A DNA stretch of 37,980 nt, taken from NCBI RefSeq assembly GCF_001550375.1, contig NZ_LRTR01000767.1:1-37980 (forward strand), written 5' to 3'. Source of the DNA: Streptomyces europaeiscabiei (GTDB taxonomy: Bacteria > Actinomycetota > Actinomycetes > Streptomycetales > Streptomycetaceae). Made by a program: the position numbers and the translations under genes. Within the stretch, counting starts at the first letter, position 1. Each line of letters begins with the position of its first letter. The notes beneath the pieces are model-generated. The model was given only the letters and a program-made list of their open reading frames with translations. It made no database searches and was not told the origin of the DNA. Below, in pieces: positions 22,350-30,499 of this stretch.

Positions 22350-24632
22350 GTGACCGTCCAGACATCGAACGTGACCATCCAGATATCAGAGGTGGGGAAT
22401 CTGCCTGCCGCCCTGACCACGTTCGTGGGCAGGCGCCGGGACCTCGCCGAAGTGCGCCGCAGTCTGGGGACCACGCGGCTGCTGACGCTCACCGGTATGG
22501 GCGGGGTGGGCAAGACGCGGCTGGCGCTGGAGGCGGTCGCGTCGGTGGCGGACTTCGTGGACGGGGTGTGGCTGGTGGATCTGGCGGCGGTGCGGGACCC
22601 GTCGCTGGTGGCGAACGCCACGGCGACCGCGCTGGGGGTGCCGGATCTGGGCACCAGGCCGGTCATCGACCAGCTCGCCGCCTTTCTGGCCCATCGCGCT
22701 CCGCTGATCGTGCTGGACAACTGCGAGCACCTCATCGACGCCTGCGCCGAGCTGGCACACGCGCTGTTGTCGGCCTCCCCCGGACTGCGCGTTCTGGCGA
22801 CGAGCCGCCGGGCGCTGGGAATCTGCGGCGAGCACCTCTTCGCCGTCCCTCCGCTGGCGCCGGACGACGCGGCGGAACTGCTGCGGGACCGGGCCACCGC
22901 CGTGCGCCCGGAGTTCCGGATCACCGACGCCAACCGCGCCCAGGTCCTCCGGTTGTGCGAGGGCCTGGACGGGCTGCCGCTGGCCATCGAACTGGCCGCG
23001 TCCCGGCTGCGGATGCTGACCGTCGACGAGGCGCTGAACCGGCTGGAGGACCGCTTCGGGCTGCTCACGAGCGGCAGCCGGGTCGCCCGGCCGCACCAGC
23101 GGACGCTACGCGCGTTGATCGACTGGAGCCACGAGCTGTGCACCCCCACCGAGCGGCTGCTGTGGAGCCGGCTGTCGGTCTTCGCCGGCGACTTCGGCCT
23201 GGACGCGGCCGAGGCCGTCTGCGCGGGCGACGGCATCGGCCGGGACGAGGTACTCGATCTCCTCGACCAGCTGGTCGTCCAGTCGATCGTCGTGCCCACC
23301 GAGCACGAGGGCCTGCCGCGCTATCGGCTGCTGGGGACCATCCGCCAGTACGGGCGGGAGCGGCTCCCCGAGTCCGGCCAGGAGCAGCAGACGCTGCGAC
23401 GGTACGACGCTTTCTACCTGGCCCTCGCCGAGCGCATCGCCGACGGCTGGTACGGCCCCGGCCAGCTGGAGAGCCTGGCGCGGCTGCGTGCCGAGCATGC
23501 CAATCTGCGCGCGGCGCTGGAGCGGGGCGGCGACCCGCAGGCCACCCTGGCGCTGGCCGCCGCGCTGCGCTTCCACTGGTGCGAGGGTGGATTCCTCGGT
23601 GAGGGACGCCGCTGGCTCGACCGGGCGCTCGCCGCCGCGCCCGAGCCCAGCCCGGCCCGGGCCAGGGCGCTGTGGGTCGCCGCCTTGGTGGCGGTGCTGC
23701 AGCGCGATCACGCTACGGCGTACCGGTGGCTGGACGAGGCCGGAGCGCTGGGCGAGCGCCTGGACGACCCGGTGGTGTGCGCCCACGTCCAGAACCTGCG
23801 TGGCATGTTGGCGTTGTTCAGCGGCCGGCTGGAGGAGGCCGTGTCCTTGTTGGAGGAAGCGGTGGCCGCCCATATGGGGACAGGCGAGAAAATCGGCGCG
23901 GTCTACACGCTGATTCTGATGGCTACCGCCCAGTCCCACCTGGGGGATCCACGAGCCACGGAGACCTGCAGGCAGGCGGTCGCCCTGGCCGAGGCGCATG
24001 ACGAGCGGTTGGCCCGCGCGCATGCGCAGTGGACGCTCGGCTACGACGCCTGGAGGCGCGGCGACCTGGCGGAGGCCTCGGTCATGATCCGGGCCGCGCT
24101 GGAGAACGAGCAGGGCTTCAACGACTACGCCAGGGTCGCGCTGATGCTGGACGAGCTCGCCTGGGTCACCGCCGCGGGCGGTGACCACAAACAGGCGGGG
24201 CGGCTGCTGGGTGCCGCGCGTGCCCTGTGGCGGGACATCGACATCCCCATCGCCACGTTCGGCCCGCACATGGCCGAGCAGCACGCCCAGTGCGAGGAAG
24301 CCGTCACATGGGTGCTGGGCCCGGCAGCGTACGAGAAGGCCCTCGCGGAGGGCGGCAGCCACCGCGGCCCCGACGAGGCCATCGCCTACGCCCTGCGCAC
24401 CGGGTCCGAGTCGACCGCCGCGGCCCCCGCCCCGAGTCCGCTTACCCTCCGGGAGCAGGACGTGGCCGCGCTGGTGGCCAAGGGCATGAGCAACCGGCAG
24501 ATCGCGTCCGCGCTCGGACGCTCCCCTCGCACGGTCGACGGCCACGTCGAGAACATCCTGGCCAAGCTCGGCTTCGGCTCCCGTGCCCGGATCGCGTCCT
24601 GGTGGACAGCGAACCAGGCGTCCACCCCGTAG
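22350..24632 (+). CDS. STAND ATPase transcriptional regulator with LuxR C-terminal helix-turn-helix
   Basis: A 760-residue signal-transduction ATPase. The NB-ARC-like NTPase starts near residue 22 (TFVGRRRDL), with Walker A GMGGVGKTR at 49-57, Walker B LIVLDNCEH at 119-127, a sensor ATSRRALGI and the GLPLAIELAASRL motif. A winged-helix part follows, then about 300 residues of TPR-like helices (ALWVAALVAVLQRDHATAYRWLDEAGALGERL and similar). The C-terminal LuxR/GerE helix-turn-helix (about 697-755) has LTLREQDVAALVAKGMSNRQIASALGRSPRTVDGHVENILAKLG. GTG 22350 is used; GTGACC recurs 21 bases later as an imperfect duplication, giving an alternative start. It lies directly upstream of the ribosome-inactivating-protein gene on the same strand, and a regulatory link is possible but unproven. 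Confidence 0.9.
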   Translation: MTVQTSNVTIQISEVGNLPAALTTFVGRRRDLAEVRRSLGTTRLLTLTGMGGVGKTRLALEAVASVADFVDGVWLVDLAAVRDPSLVANATATALGVPDLGTRPVIDQLAAFLAHRAPLIVLDNCEHLIDACAELAHALLSASPGLRVLATSRRALGICGEHLFAVPPLAPDDAAELLRDRATAVRPEFRITDANRAQVLRLCEGLDGLPLAIELAASRLRMLTVDEALNRLEDRFGLLTSGSRVARPHQRTLRALIDWSHELCTPTERLLWSRLSVFAGDFGLDAAEAVCAGDGIGRDEVLDLLDQLVVQSIVVPTEHEGLPRYRLLGTIRQYGRERLPESGQEQQTLRRYDAFYLALAERIADGWYGPGQLESLARLRAEHANLRAALERGGDPQATLALAAALRFHWCEGGFLGEGRRWLDRALAAAPEPSPARARALWVAALVAVLQRDHATAYRWLDEAGALGERLDDPVVCAHVQNLRGMLALFSGRLEEAVSLLEEAVAAHMGTGEKIGAVYTLILMATAQSHLGDPRATETCRQAVALAEAHDERLARAHAQWTLGYDAWRRGDLAEASVMIRAALENEQGFNDYARVALMLDELAWVTAAGGDHKQAGRLLGAARALWRDIDIPIATFGPHMAEQHAQCEEAVTWVLGPAAYEKALAEGGSHRGPDEAIAYALRTGSESTAAAPAPSPLTLREQDVAALVAKGMSNRQIASALGRSPRTVDGHVENILAKLGFGSRARIASWWTANQASTP

Positions 24633-25030
24633 GACAACCCGTAGAAATACCCGGACCCGGGGCAGGGCCCGGGACCGTACAAATACCCATGGCCTCGGGG
24701 CGGACCCCTCGCCGAGTCTTTCGGCATGACGTACACCAAGGCGCGCCGTCCTGCGCCGCGGCCTTCCGGGCCGCGCCCAGGCGTGCGCTCCCATTCCCCG
24801 CCACCCCACGGCGGCGGTCGGCAACCGGATCTGTGACGGGAGAGCGCCGACCGATGTCAGTTGCTTCCGCCCCTGTCGCACACGGCACCTGGAAGCGACA
24901 GCCGGCCAGACCGGCCAGCAGTGCGTGAGTGCCCGGCGCCGGCCAGTCGGCATGAAGGTCACCGTCAAGATCGGGAGCTGCCGCGCACCGCGATCGAATC
25001 AATACGTCGCTCGTACAAAAAGGAGTTCCT
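24633..25030 (+). promoter_or_regulatory. Upstream region of the toxin-like gene with a 14-bp direct repeat and strong ribosome site
   Basis: No gene is seen in these 398 bases. CCGTAGAAATACCC (24639-24652) and CCGTACAAATACCC (24675-24688) are direct repeats with one mismatch, their starts 36 bp apart, flanking a CCCGG/GGGCCC-rich segment that can fold. The position after the STAND-LuxR stop suits an operator or a terminator. The 3' end carries AAAAAGGAG (25017-25025), five bases before GTG 25031, one of the strongest ribosome sites in the window. No clear -35/-10 pair was recognised. Confidence 0.45.
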
Positions 25031-27007
25031 GTGACGACCGAGACGCAGGGTGGACTTTCCCGAAGGTCATTTCTCGCCGCTCTGACGGCCGCGGGTGTAG
25101 TGGCCGGCGGCGGCCTGGGCCTGGTGGTTGCCGCCGCCCCCATGGCGAGCGCCGCGACCGGCGCGGACGCCACCTGGCGGATCACCGGTGAGCCCGAAGA
25201 CGACAGGCTCGGCTACGCCAGAATGCTCCTGAACGTCACGACGGCAATCTCCGACCACCGGACCAGAGTATGGGACCAGGGTGCAGGCGGTGTCTCCACG
25301 GGGCACCCCGTCGACGTGACCCAGAGCAGCGGGACCACCTCGTACATCACCGTCGATGTGCACGCCATGGGGGGCAGGCCCGAGCTCGTCCGGCTGGTCC
25401 TGCGCCGGTCGGACGCCTACCTCATGGGCTGGTTCCAAGGCACCGAGGACGGCGCCGGAGTCGTGCAGCTCGGCAACTTCTTCCCGCTGGAGGCCGGCCT
25501 GACCAACGGCCAGGGCGGGATACCACAAGGCCGGCCAGCCGGGACCCTCAGCCAGAACGACGAGGGCAGCGTTACGAACACCCGGTACAACACGCTCGCC
25601 GGATACGACGCCCTGAGGGGACTGGGCGCCACCCGCGACCGCATGCGGATCAGTGCCTCCAGCCTCAACGACGCCGTGCTGAGGCTCCAGGCGGGTGACA
25701 GCGATGCCGTCGGTTACGCCAGGGTCGCGGCGCAGGCGATCCTTCAGATGATCGTGGGGGTACCCGAAGCCGCCCGGTTCCGGAGACAAAGGGAGGGGAC
25801 CCTGGAGGCGTTTCGAACAGGGCAGGAGTACGAGGTCACCCCGGAACAGCAAGAGCAGCACAACAACTGGTCCCGGATGAGCGCCGCGTATCTGGACGCG
25901 TTCCTGAGGGGGATTCCCGTCCTCGCTCAGACATTGACGATCGGCGTGGCCGTCTACCGCCGTGCAAGCGAGCTCGCGCGGGAACTCAACCTGGCCCACC
26001 ACTCAGGCAAGAACTCCTACAACCACCCGAGCAGCCACAGGGATGAATTTCTCGAGGGTGGCACACTGCTCGTCGCGGCCAAGGGCACCGGCGACCACTG
26101 GACCGTACAGGAAGCGATCGACGCCGCTCCGCAGAGCGGCGCGAACACCATCGTCATCGACAACGGCGTCTACCACGAGACCATCAGCGTCCCGAAGGAC
26201 ATAAGCGGGCTGACGATCGAGGGTGTCACCGGCAAGGCCGCGGATGTGGTCATCTACAACACCAGGTGCCACGGGATGATCAACTCTGCGACCGGCCTGA
26301 AGTACGGCACCCAGGGCAGCGCCGTGGCCACTTTCAGGCCGGCCAACCTGACCGTCAAAAATCTCAGGATCAGCAACACCTTCGACCGCAACGCGCACCC
26401 GGAGATCAACCCGTACGAGACCCAGGCCGTCGCGGTCGCCGCCATGGGCGACCGGCAGGTGTACAGCAACGTCGAGATCTGGAGCCATCAGGACACCCTG
26501 CTCGTCAAGGGCGAGACACCCACCACCCAGGCCCGGCAGTACTTCTACGACTGCAACATCCGGGGCGACGTGGACTTCGTCTTCGGTAACGCCACCGCGG
26601 TGATCGACCGGTCAGTCATGAACATACTCCAGTGGCCCGGCGGCACGGTGCTGGCACCGAACACCGACTACCGGAAGAAGTACGGGATCCTCATCACCGA
26701 CAGCATCATCCAAGGCTCCGGGTCGGCAAGGACGATGTACCTCGGCCGGCCGTGGCACAACGCGCCGGAGGCGCACCCCCAGGCGGTGGTCCGTGACACC
26801 CTGGTGGGCTCGGCCGTGAATGACACCCATCCGTGGACCGACATGACCCCCGACTATCCTTGGTCATCGGCTCGGTTCTTCGAGTACCACAACTCCGGTC
26901 TCGGAGCCGGTGTCCAGAACGCGCCGAAGCTGACCGATGCCCAGGCCCTCGAATACACGGCCCGGAAGTACCTGGCCGGCACCGACGGATGGAACCCCGT
27001 CCGGTGA
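25031..27007 (+). CDS. Tat-exported fusion of a ribosome-inactivating protein domain and a pectin methylesterase domain
   Basis: A 658-residue protein in three parts. Residues 1-42 are a twin-arginine signal (LSRRSFLAAL, Ala-rich end near MASAAT). Residues 45-300 match ribosome-inactivating proteins, the rRNA N-glycosidases that depurinate the sarcin-ricin loop. DAYLMGW with Y130 corresponds to the ricin NAY motif; Y192, E246 and R249 (VPEAARF) and W280 (NNWSRMS) follow with ricin-like spacings (54, 3 and 31). Residues 342-645 are a carbohydrate esterase 8 pectinesterase: GVYHETI at 379-385, QAVAVA at 465-470, HQDTLL with D488, GDVDFVFG with D515 and YLGRPW with R573. The two catalytic sets appear complete. 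A pectin-binding or pectin-cutting domain would direct the toxin to plant cells; that role is inference. A perfect terminator follows. Confidence 0.87.
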   Translation: MTTETQGGLSRRSFLAALTAAGVVAGGGLGLVVAAAPMASAATGADATWRITGEPEDDRLGYARMLLNVTTAISDHRTRVWDQGAGGVSTGHPVDVTQSSGTTSYITVDVHAMGGRPELVRLVLRRSDAYLMGWFQGTEDGAGVVQLGNFFPLEAGLTNGQGGIPQGRPAGTLSQNDEGSVTNTRYNTLAGYDALRGLGATRDRMRISASSLNDAVLRLQAGDSDAVGYARVAAQAILQMIVGVPEAARFRRQREGTLEAFRTGQEYEVTPEQQEQHNNWSRMSAAYLDAFLRGIPVLAQTLTIGVAVYRRASELARELNLAHHSGKNSYNHPSSHRDEFLEGGTLLVAAKGTGDHWTVQEAIDAAPQSGANTIVIDNGVYHETISVPKDISGLTIEGVTGKAADVVIYNTRCHGMINSATGLKYGTQGSAVATFRPANLTVKNLRISNTFDRNAHPEINPYETQAVAVAAMGDRQVYSNVEIWSHQDTLLVKGETPTTQARQYFYDCNIRGDVDFVFGNATAVIDRSVMNILQWPGGTVLAPNTDYRKKYGILITDSIIQGSGSARTMYLGRPWHNAPEAHPQAVVRDTLVGSAVNDTHPWTDMTPDYPWSSARFFEYHNSGLGAGVQNAPKLTDAQALEYTARKYLAGTDGWNPVR

Positions 27008-27077
27008 CCGCAGTCGAGGTGACAGGCACACTGCCTACGGGCACCACACCCGCCCCCGCGGCGCGGTGAGACCACGG

Positions 27078-27110
27078 CGGGGCCGGGACAGCACGACTGT
27101 CCCGGCCCCG
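27078..27110 (+). terminator. Perfect hairpin terminator after the RIP-pectinesterase gene
   Basis: A 14-bp uninterrupted stem (arm CGGGGCCGGGACAG at 27078-27091 against CTGTCCCGGCCCCG at 27097-27110) closes a five-base loop, 70 bases after the stop. There is no T-run, which is normal for high-GC actinobacteria. Confidence 0.85.
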
Positions 27111-27566
27111 TCACTTCGTACACACCGTCGGCCCTGAGCTTTCACCGGTGTGAGTGTGCGGCGAGGACGGCGGCTGCGTGGTGTCGCGAAGGTGACGTTC
27201 ACACGCGCTCCGTACGGCGAAGCTCCGCGAAGCGCCACGTCTCCACGGCGGCCAGAGCGGCGAGGCGCACGATGACGTCGGCCGGGCGCGACCAGGGGCG
27301 GCAGCTCGGCAGCCGCAGGCACCCAGGCAGCCACCAGAACCAGGGCCGCCAAACCGTGTGGACCCCGGTCGCGCACCGCGAGCCACCCGAACCACTCCGC
27401 CGGTTATACGACACGCGCGTTCCCAGCCAAGGGGCAGGCGCGGTCAGGGGAAGGTTTCTTCCCCCTCACAACTTTTCCGTCCGATGCGAGGGTGACGTCC
27501 GTTCCGGCGGCGGCTCGTGCTGCGGCGGTGCTCCGCCGGGGGGATCCGCGCCAAAGGGGAGGAAGT
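27111..27566. other. Gene-free spacer before the XRE/nSTAND gene
   Basis: No reading frame here is convincing. A minus-strand peptide (VIVRLAALAAVETWRFAEL, about 27202-27280) looks like a protein end but has no recognised family. GGGGAAG (27447-27453) pairs with CTTCCCC (27458-27464) around GTTT, giving a small hairpin. A purine-rich AGGGGAGGAAGT ribosome site sits at 27555-27566. Confidence 0.4.
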
Positions 27567-28438
27567 ATGGCGGGCCGTCCTGAGAAGCGACTGGAACCGG
27601 ACGACGGGCCGGTGCAGCGGCTCGCATACGAACTGCGGCTGCTGCGCGAGCAGGCCGGTAGTCCCACCTATCGGACCATGGCCCAGCGGGTGCGCTTCTC
27701 GGTGACGACTCTGGCGCAGGCCGCTTCGGGCGAACGGATGCCGTCCCTTCAGGTACTTCGGGCGTACGTGCAGGCGTGCGGCGCGGACCTGGATGAGTGG
27801 CAGGTGCGGTGGAAGCAGGCGGTCGAGGAGTCGGCAGCGACGCTCGACACCGGCGGTATGCCGCCGCCCTACCGGGGGCCGGCCCTGTATGAACCGGAGG
27901 ACCGCGCTTTCTTCTTCGGTCGGGACAGCCTGGTGGCGGAGTTGGTGGCGCTGGTGACCGAACGGCGGTTCGCGATTCTGTCCGGTGCCTCAGGGAGCGG
28001 GAAGTCCTCCCTGCTGCGGGCGGGACTGGTCCCGGCGCTGCAGGAGACGGCGGGACGACTTCGGCCTTCCGCCCTGGTCCGGCTGCTCACGCCGGGGGAG
28101 GGTCCTGCGGCCGCCTACGACCGCCTGTTGAACCGTGCCCCGACGAGCCTGAAATCTGGGTGGTGGTCGACCAGTTCGAGGAGGTCTTCGCGCTCTGTCG
28201 GAACCGGGCCGAGCGAAACCGCTTCATCGACCTGCTGCTGGCCGCCCGAGAGCCGGACAGCCGGGTACGGGTGGTGCTCGCCGTACGGGCTGACTATCGC
28301 GGTCGCTGCGCCGAGCACCCTGGTCTCGCGCAGGCACTGCGGGATTCCAGTCTGCGGATCGGCCCGATGAGCCCTGCGGAACTGCGGGAGGCCGTCACCG
28401 GGCCGGCTGCCGCCGAAGGGCTGCTGGTGGAACGGGAG
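27567..28438 (+). pseudogene. Broken XRE/nSTAND ATPase gene (WD40-type signalling protein) with frameshift and 3' loss
   Basis: The gene starts at ATG 27567 after an excellent ribosome site. It encodes an XRE-like helix-turn-helix (about residues 15-70, YELRLLREQAGSPTYRTMAQ and LAQAASGERMPSL), a linker, then the nSTAND1 ATPase opening with FFFGRDSLVAELVAL and Walker A GASGSGKSSLL (140-150). Near 28137-28150 the frame shifts. The ATPase continues in another frame with WVVVDQFEEVFALCRNRAER (Walker B), VVLAVRADYRGRCAEHP and MSPAELREAV. It ends at VERELTNRL, where the sequence changes into an unrelated secreted protein. Intact relatives continue through the rest of the ATPase and WD40 repeats to about 1,200 residues. 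Signalling or defence roles are common for this class; this copy is dead. Confidence 0.82.
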
Positions 28439-29242
28439 TTGACCAACAGGCTGGCCTGCATCGCCGCGGGCCTGAGTCTGGCCTCGGTGCTGACGTTCGT
28501 CTCGTCGGCCAGCGCCGTCACCGACATCATGAGAGCCGAGTCGTTCGACGCCAACAGGGTGATGCTGACCCTGTGCAATGGCCCGACCTGGGACACATAC
28601 TGGCTGATCAACGTCCAGACCGGTGAGCTCAAGAGACGAAGCTACGACCAGTGGAAGTTCGACCACGTCTACTCCACGCTGCGCCATCCTTGGGAAATGG
28701 TCCGCGGCTACTGTTCCTACCCCGAGTCGGCCAGTTGGACCTGGACCGGCGCCGAGCAGCAGACCAGCGACTCACTGGTGAATTGCAGCTACAGAAGTAC
28801 GCTTTCCCAGAACATCCAGGCGAACGGGACCACGACCAGCACCACGACCAACAGCGTCAGTGTCGAGCTCGGCATAGACTGGACCATTCTCGAAAAGGTG
28901 CTCTCCGTCTCGGCGGGCGGCTCCTACTCCCGCAGCTGGTCGTACGCGAAAGCGTCCGGCTGGTCGGTCACCACCGGCATCACCATTCCTGCGCGGAGGA
29001 AGGGGTGGCTGGCGAAGCGTCCGGTGATGCGTACGGTCCGCAGCAACCCGGTCTTCCACGTGAAGGATTACCAGTGGGGCAAGACCAGGGTGAACTCCTG
29101 GCGCGGCCGCGGGTACAACGAGATCGTCTCCTACGGCGCCTACTACGACGCGGTCGGCAATGTGCTCGATTCCAACGGCCAGCCGTCGGGCCAGATCGTC
29201 GCCCGCGACCAAGGCGTGAACAGCCGCGCCGACTGCGGCTGA
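28439..29242 (+). CDS. Secreted Ser/Thr-rich protein resembling beta-pore-forming (ETX/MTX2, aerolysin-like) toxins
   Basis: About 267 residues read in the same frame as the preceding ATPase fragment. It begins with a signal peptide (LACIAAGLSLASVLTFVSSASA), which marks it as a separate secreted protein whose own start was cut off. A TTG at 28439 could restart translation. The mature part has four Cys and many aromatic residues. A central amphipathic block (NGTTTSTTTNSVSVELGID, then VLSVSAGGSYSRSWSYAKASGWSVTTGITIPA) is of the kind seen in transmembrane-hairpin regions of aerolysin-like proteins, followed by a GWLAKRPVMRTVRS strand. Family assignment rests on pattern only. It lies 1.4 kb after the RIP-pectinesterase gene on the same strand. 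Confidence 0.5.
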   Translation: MTNRLACIAAGLSLASVLTFVSSASAVTDIMRAESFDANRVMLTLCNGPTWDTYWLINVQTGELKRRSYDQWKFDHVYSTLRHPWEMVRGYCSYPESASWTWTGAEQQTSDSLVNCSYRSTLSQNIQANGTTTSTTTNSVSVELGIDWTILEKVLSVSAGGSYSRSWSYAKASGWSVTTGITIPARRKGWLAKRPVMRTVRSNPVFHVKDYQWGKTRVNSWRGRGYNEIVSYGAYYDAVGNVLDSNGQPSGQIVARDQGVNSRADCG

Positions 29243-29365
29243 GGCAGCCGTGGCGACCCAACCGTGCGGCGGCGCCCGCCCGCGCTGACAAAGGTCGCGA
29301 CCCCTTCCCCCGTCAATTCGGGTAGAGGCGGCCGTGATGCCGGGTCGACATGATCCTGACCCATT

Positions 29366-29396
29366 GGGGGCGTCGGTGCTCGGGTCCGACGCCCCC
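29366..29396 (+). terminator. Hairpin terminator after the secreted protein
   Basis: GGGGGCGTCGG (29366-29376) pairs perfectly with CCGACGCCCCC (29386-29396) across nine bases. It lies 124 bases beyond the stop of the preceding gene. Confidence 0.7.
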
Positions 29397-29480
29397 GACA
29401 TCGCTGTCCGTCCTCGGCCTGATGAGCCGGCGGTCTAGTCGTACTGCCGGGGCGGGGGCGGGAGGGGCCGGCGGCTCGCG

Positions 29481-29572
29481 GCCAGGCGATTCTTCCGTCG
29501 TCCGGTGAAGAGGACCCGCACGGTGCCGCGGGCGGTCGTCACAGACAAGCTCCGCTCCTACGGCGCCGCTCA
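29481..29572 (+). mobile_element. IS6-family transposase remnant
   Basis: An open stretch of about 30 codons contains ARRFFRRPVKRTRTVPRAVV followed by TDKLRSYGAA. This is the conserved middle of IS6/IS26-type DDE transposases, where the second catalytic Asp lies in the TDKLRSY motif. Neither the helix-turn-helix and first Asp upstream nor the final Glu downstream is present, and no terminal repeats were seen. It is a dead scrap marking past insertion and deletion. Confidence 0.7.
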
Positions 29573-29623
29573 CTGGGACCGCTCGTGCAAGGGGCTGCAT
29601 AACCGGGATGGGCAACGAACCCG

Positions 29624-29943
29624 GGGTTCTACCTGAAGTCCCACACCAGCGCCGCCTCGCTCCCGGCCACCGGCCAGGGCTCCACCGCCGTCTCGGCCAC
29701 CCTGCCGTCCAACATCCAGGTCACGCCGTATCTGAAGGTCGACGCCCCGGCCGAAGCCGTGATCGGTGTCCAGACCGACCACTACGACGACGGCCGGGGC
29801 CTGGTGGGCATCGACCAGGCCACCGTCTTCAACGTCCGCGCCACCTACGTCTGCGCCGGCGGCGTCCAGGAGTTCGAGGCGCTGGGCCGGATGAGCGGCA
29901 CCGCCGTGCGGTACACCATCCCGGCAGGCGTGACCCACCCCTG
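29624..29943 (+). pseudogene. Fragment of an unrecognised, probably extracellular protein
   Basis: About 106 codons with strong G/C third positions read GFYLKSHTSAASLPATGQG, continue through ATLPSNIQVTPYLKVDAPAE and VIGVQTDHYDDGRGLVGID, and end at YTIPAGVTHPW, where transposase sequence begins. No start codon, ribosome site or signal peptide is present upstream (a TAA lies at 29600-29602), so the 5' end has been lost, probably to the IS6 event. The beta-rich, Thr/Val-rich composition suggests a secreted protein. The family is not recognised. Confidence 0.45.
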
Positions 29944-30020
29944 GCATAGAGGTCGTCGAACCGGGCCGCGCAGTCCTCCAACAGCCCCGGCGCGGGCGGA
30001 CACGGGCGGCGGCCGGTCAT
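29944..30020 (-). mobile_element. N-terminal remnant of an IS701/IS4-like transposase
   Basis: On the minus strand an ATG at 30018-30020 begins a peptide with PAPGLLEDCAARFDDLYA. It resembles the opening of Streptomyces DDE transposases that start with a Pro-x-Pro-Gly-x-Leu-Glu-x-x-x-Ala-Arg-Phe-Asp-Asp-Leu segment. It breaks off after 26 codons at the junction with the preceding fragment. No inverted repeats are seen. Confidence 0.5.
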
Positions 30021-30124
30021 GGCGGACGCACCCAAGAGCTGACCAGGGTAGCGGCTGGGGGAGGCCCCTGATCTGCACGAAGCCGGAGACCGCTGCAGGA
30101 AGTGGGCGCCGGTCCGGCGATTCG

Positions 30125-30141
30125 CTTCACGGAAGCTTCAT
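30125..30141 (+). promoter_or_regulatory. 11-bp-period direct repeat, candidate response-regulator box (copy 1)
   Basis: CTTCAC at 30125-30130 and CTTCAT at 30136-30141 are separated by GGAAG, giving the 11-base periodicity of OmpR/PhoB-class operators. The box ends 47 bases before the ATG at 30188. The same arrangement, with CTTCAT in both halves, occurs before the paralogous gene at 34692. Confidence 0.55.
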
Positions 30142-30187
30142 GCGCCCAGTGGTACGTGCCTTATGAGGCGCCTGTTGTCTGACGGTC

Positions 30188-30499
30188 ATGCACGCACTCC
30201 TCGTCCCACCGGTGGGCACTGCTGAGCACACTGCCGTGGGGCACCTGACTACGGCGATTCACACAGCGCTGTCCGGTTCCGTCGTGCTCGGCGCGTTCCC
30301 TCGCCCTGAGTCGGCCCGGCATGTGGACCCCGTCGGGCAGGCGATCGGCGATCACGCGCTGCATGAACGAACCGGCGGTCAGATCACGACCTGTGCAGTG
30401 GCAGTGGCGGCGGGGCCGGCGCTGGTGCCAGCGGGTCCGCTCCGTAGCCGACCACCGGTTGGCGCGGCTGCATCGGCGCCATGGGGTTCCCGCGGATGA
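30188..30499 (+). pseudogene. Diverged copy of the short gene at 34692 (possible DUF998-like N-terminus)
   Basis: A 103-codon ORF starts with HALLVPPVGTAEH and shares HLTTA, LSGxVVLGA and HVDPVGQ with the gene at 34692, in the same order and with the same upstream region. Similarity fades near 30470 and the end (Pro/Ala/Arg-rich) looks degenerate. The HVDPVGQ-plus-hydrophobic-helix pattern resembles the start of DUF998-type membrane proteins, but later membrane segments are missing. It is probably a decayed duplicate. Confidence 0.45.

Noticed and set aside
22350..24632. STAND-LuxR gene considered as an AfsR/SARP-type pathway regulator
   Set aside because: There is no N-terminal OmpR-like DNA-binding plus BTAD region. 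The DNA-binding domain is a C-terminal LuxR type.
25031..27007. Reading the N-terminal half of the fusion as an ordinary pectinesterase pro-domain
   Set aside because: Plant pectinesterase pro-regions are four-helix inhibitor-like domains. Here the region instead shows the ordered Tyr, Tyr, Glu-Ala-Ala-Arg-Phe and Trp positions of ribosome-inactivating proteins.
27008..27566. An antitoxin or immunity gene directly after the RIP fusion
   Set aside because: No reading frame with good codon use and a start exists in this spacer. A self-protection gene is also not strictly expected for a Tat-exported toxin.
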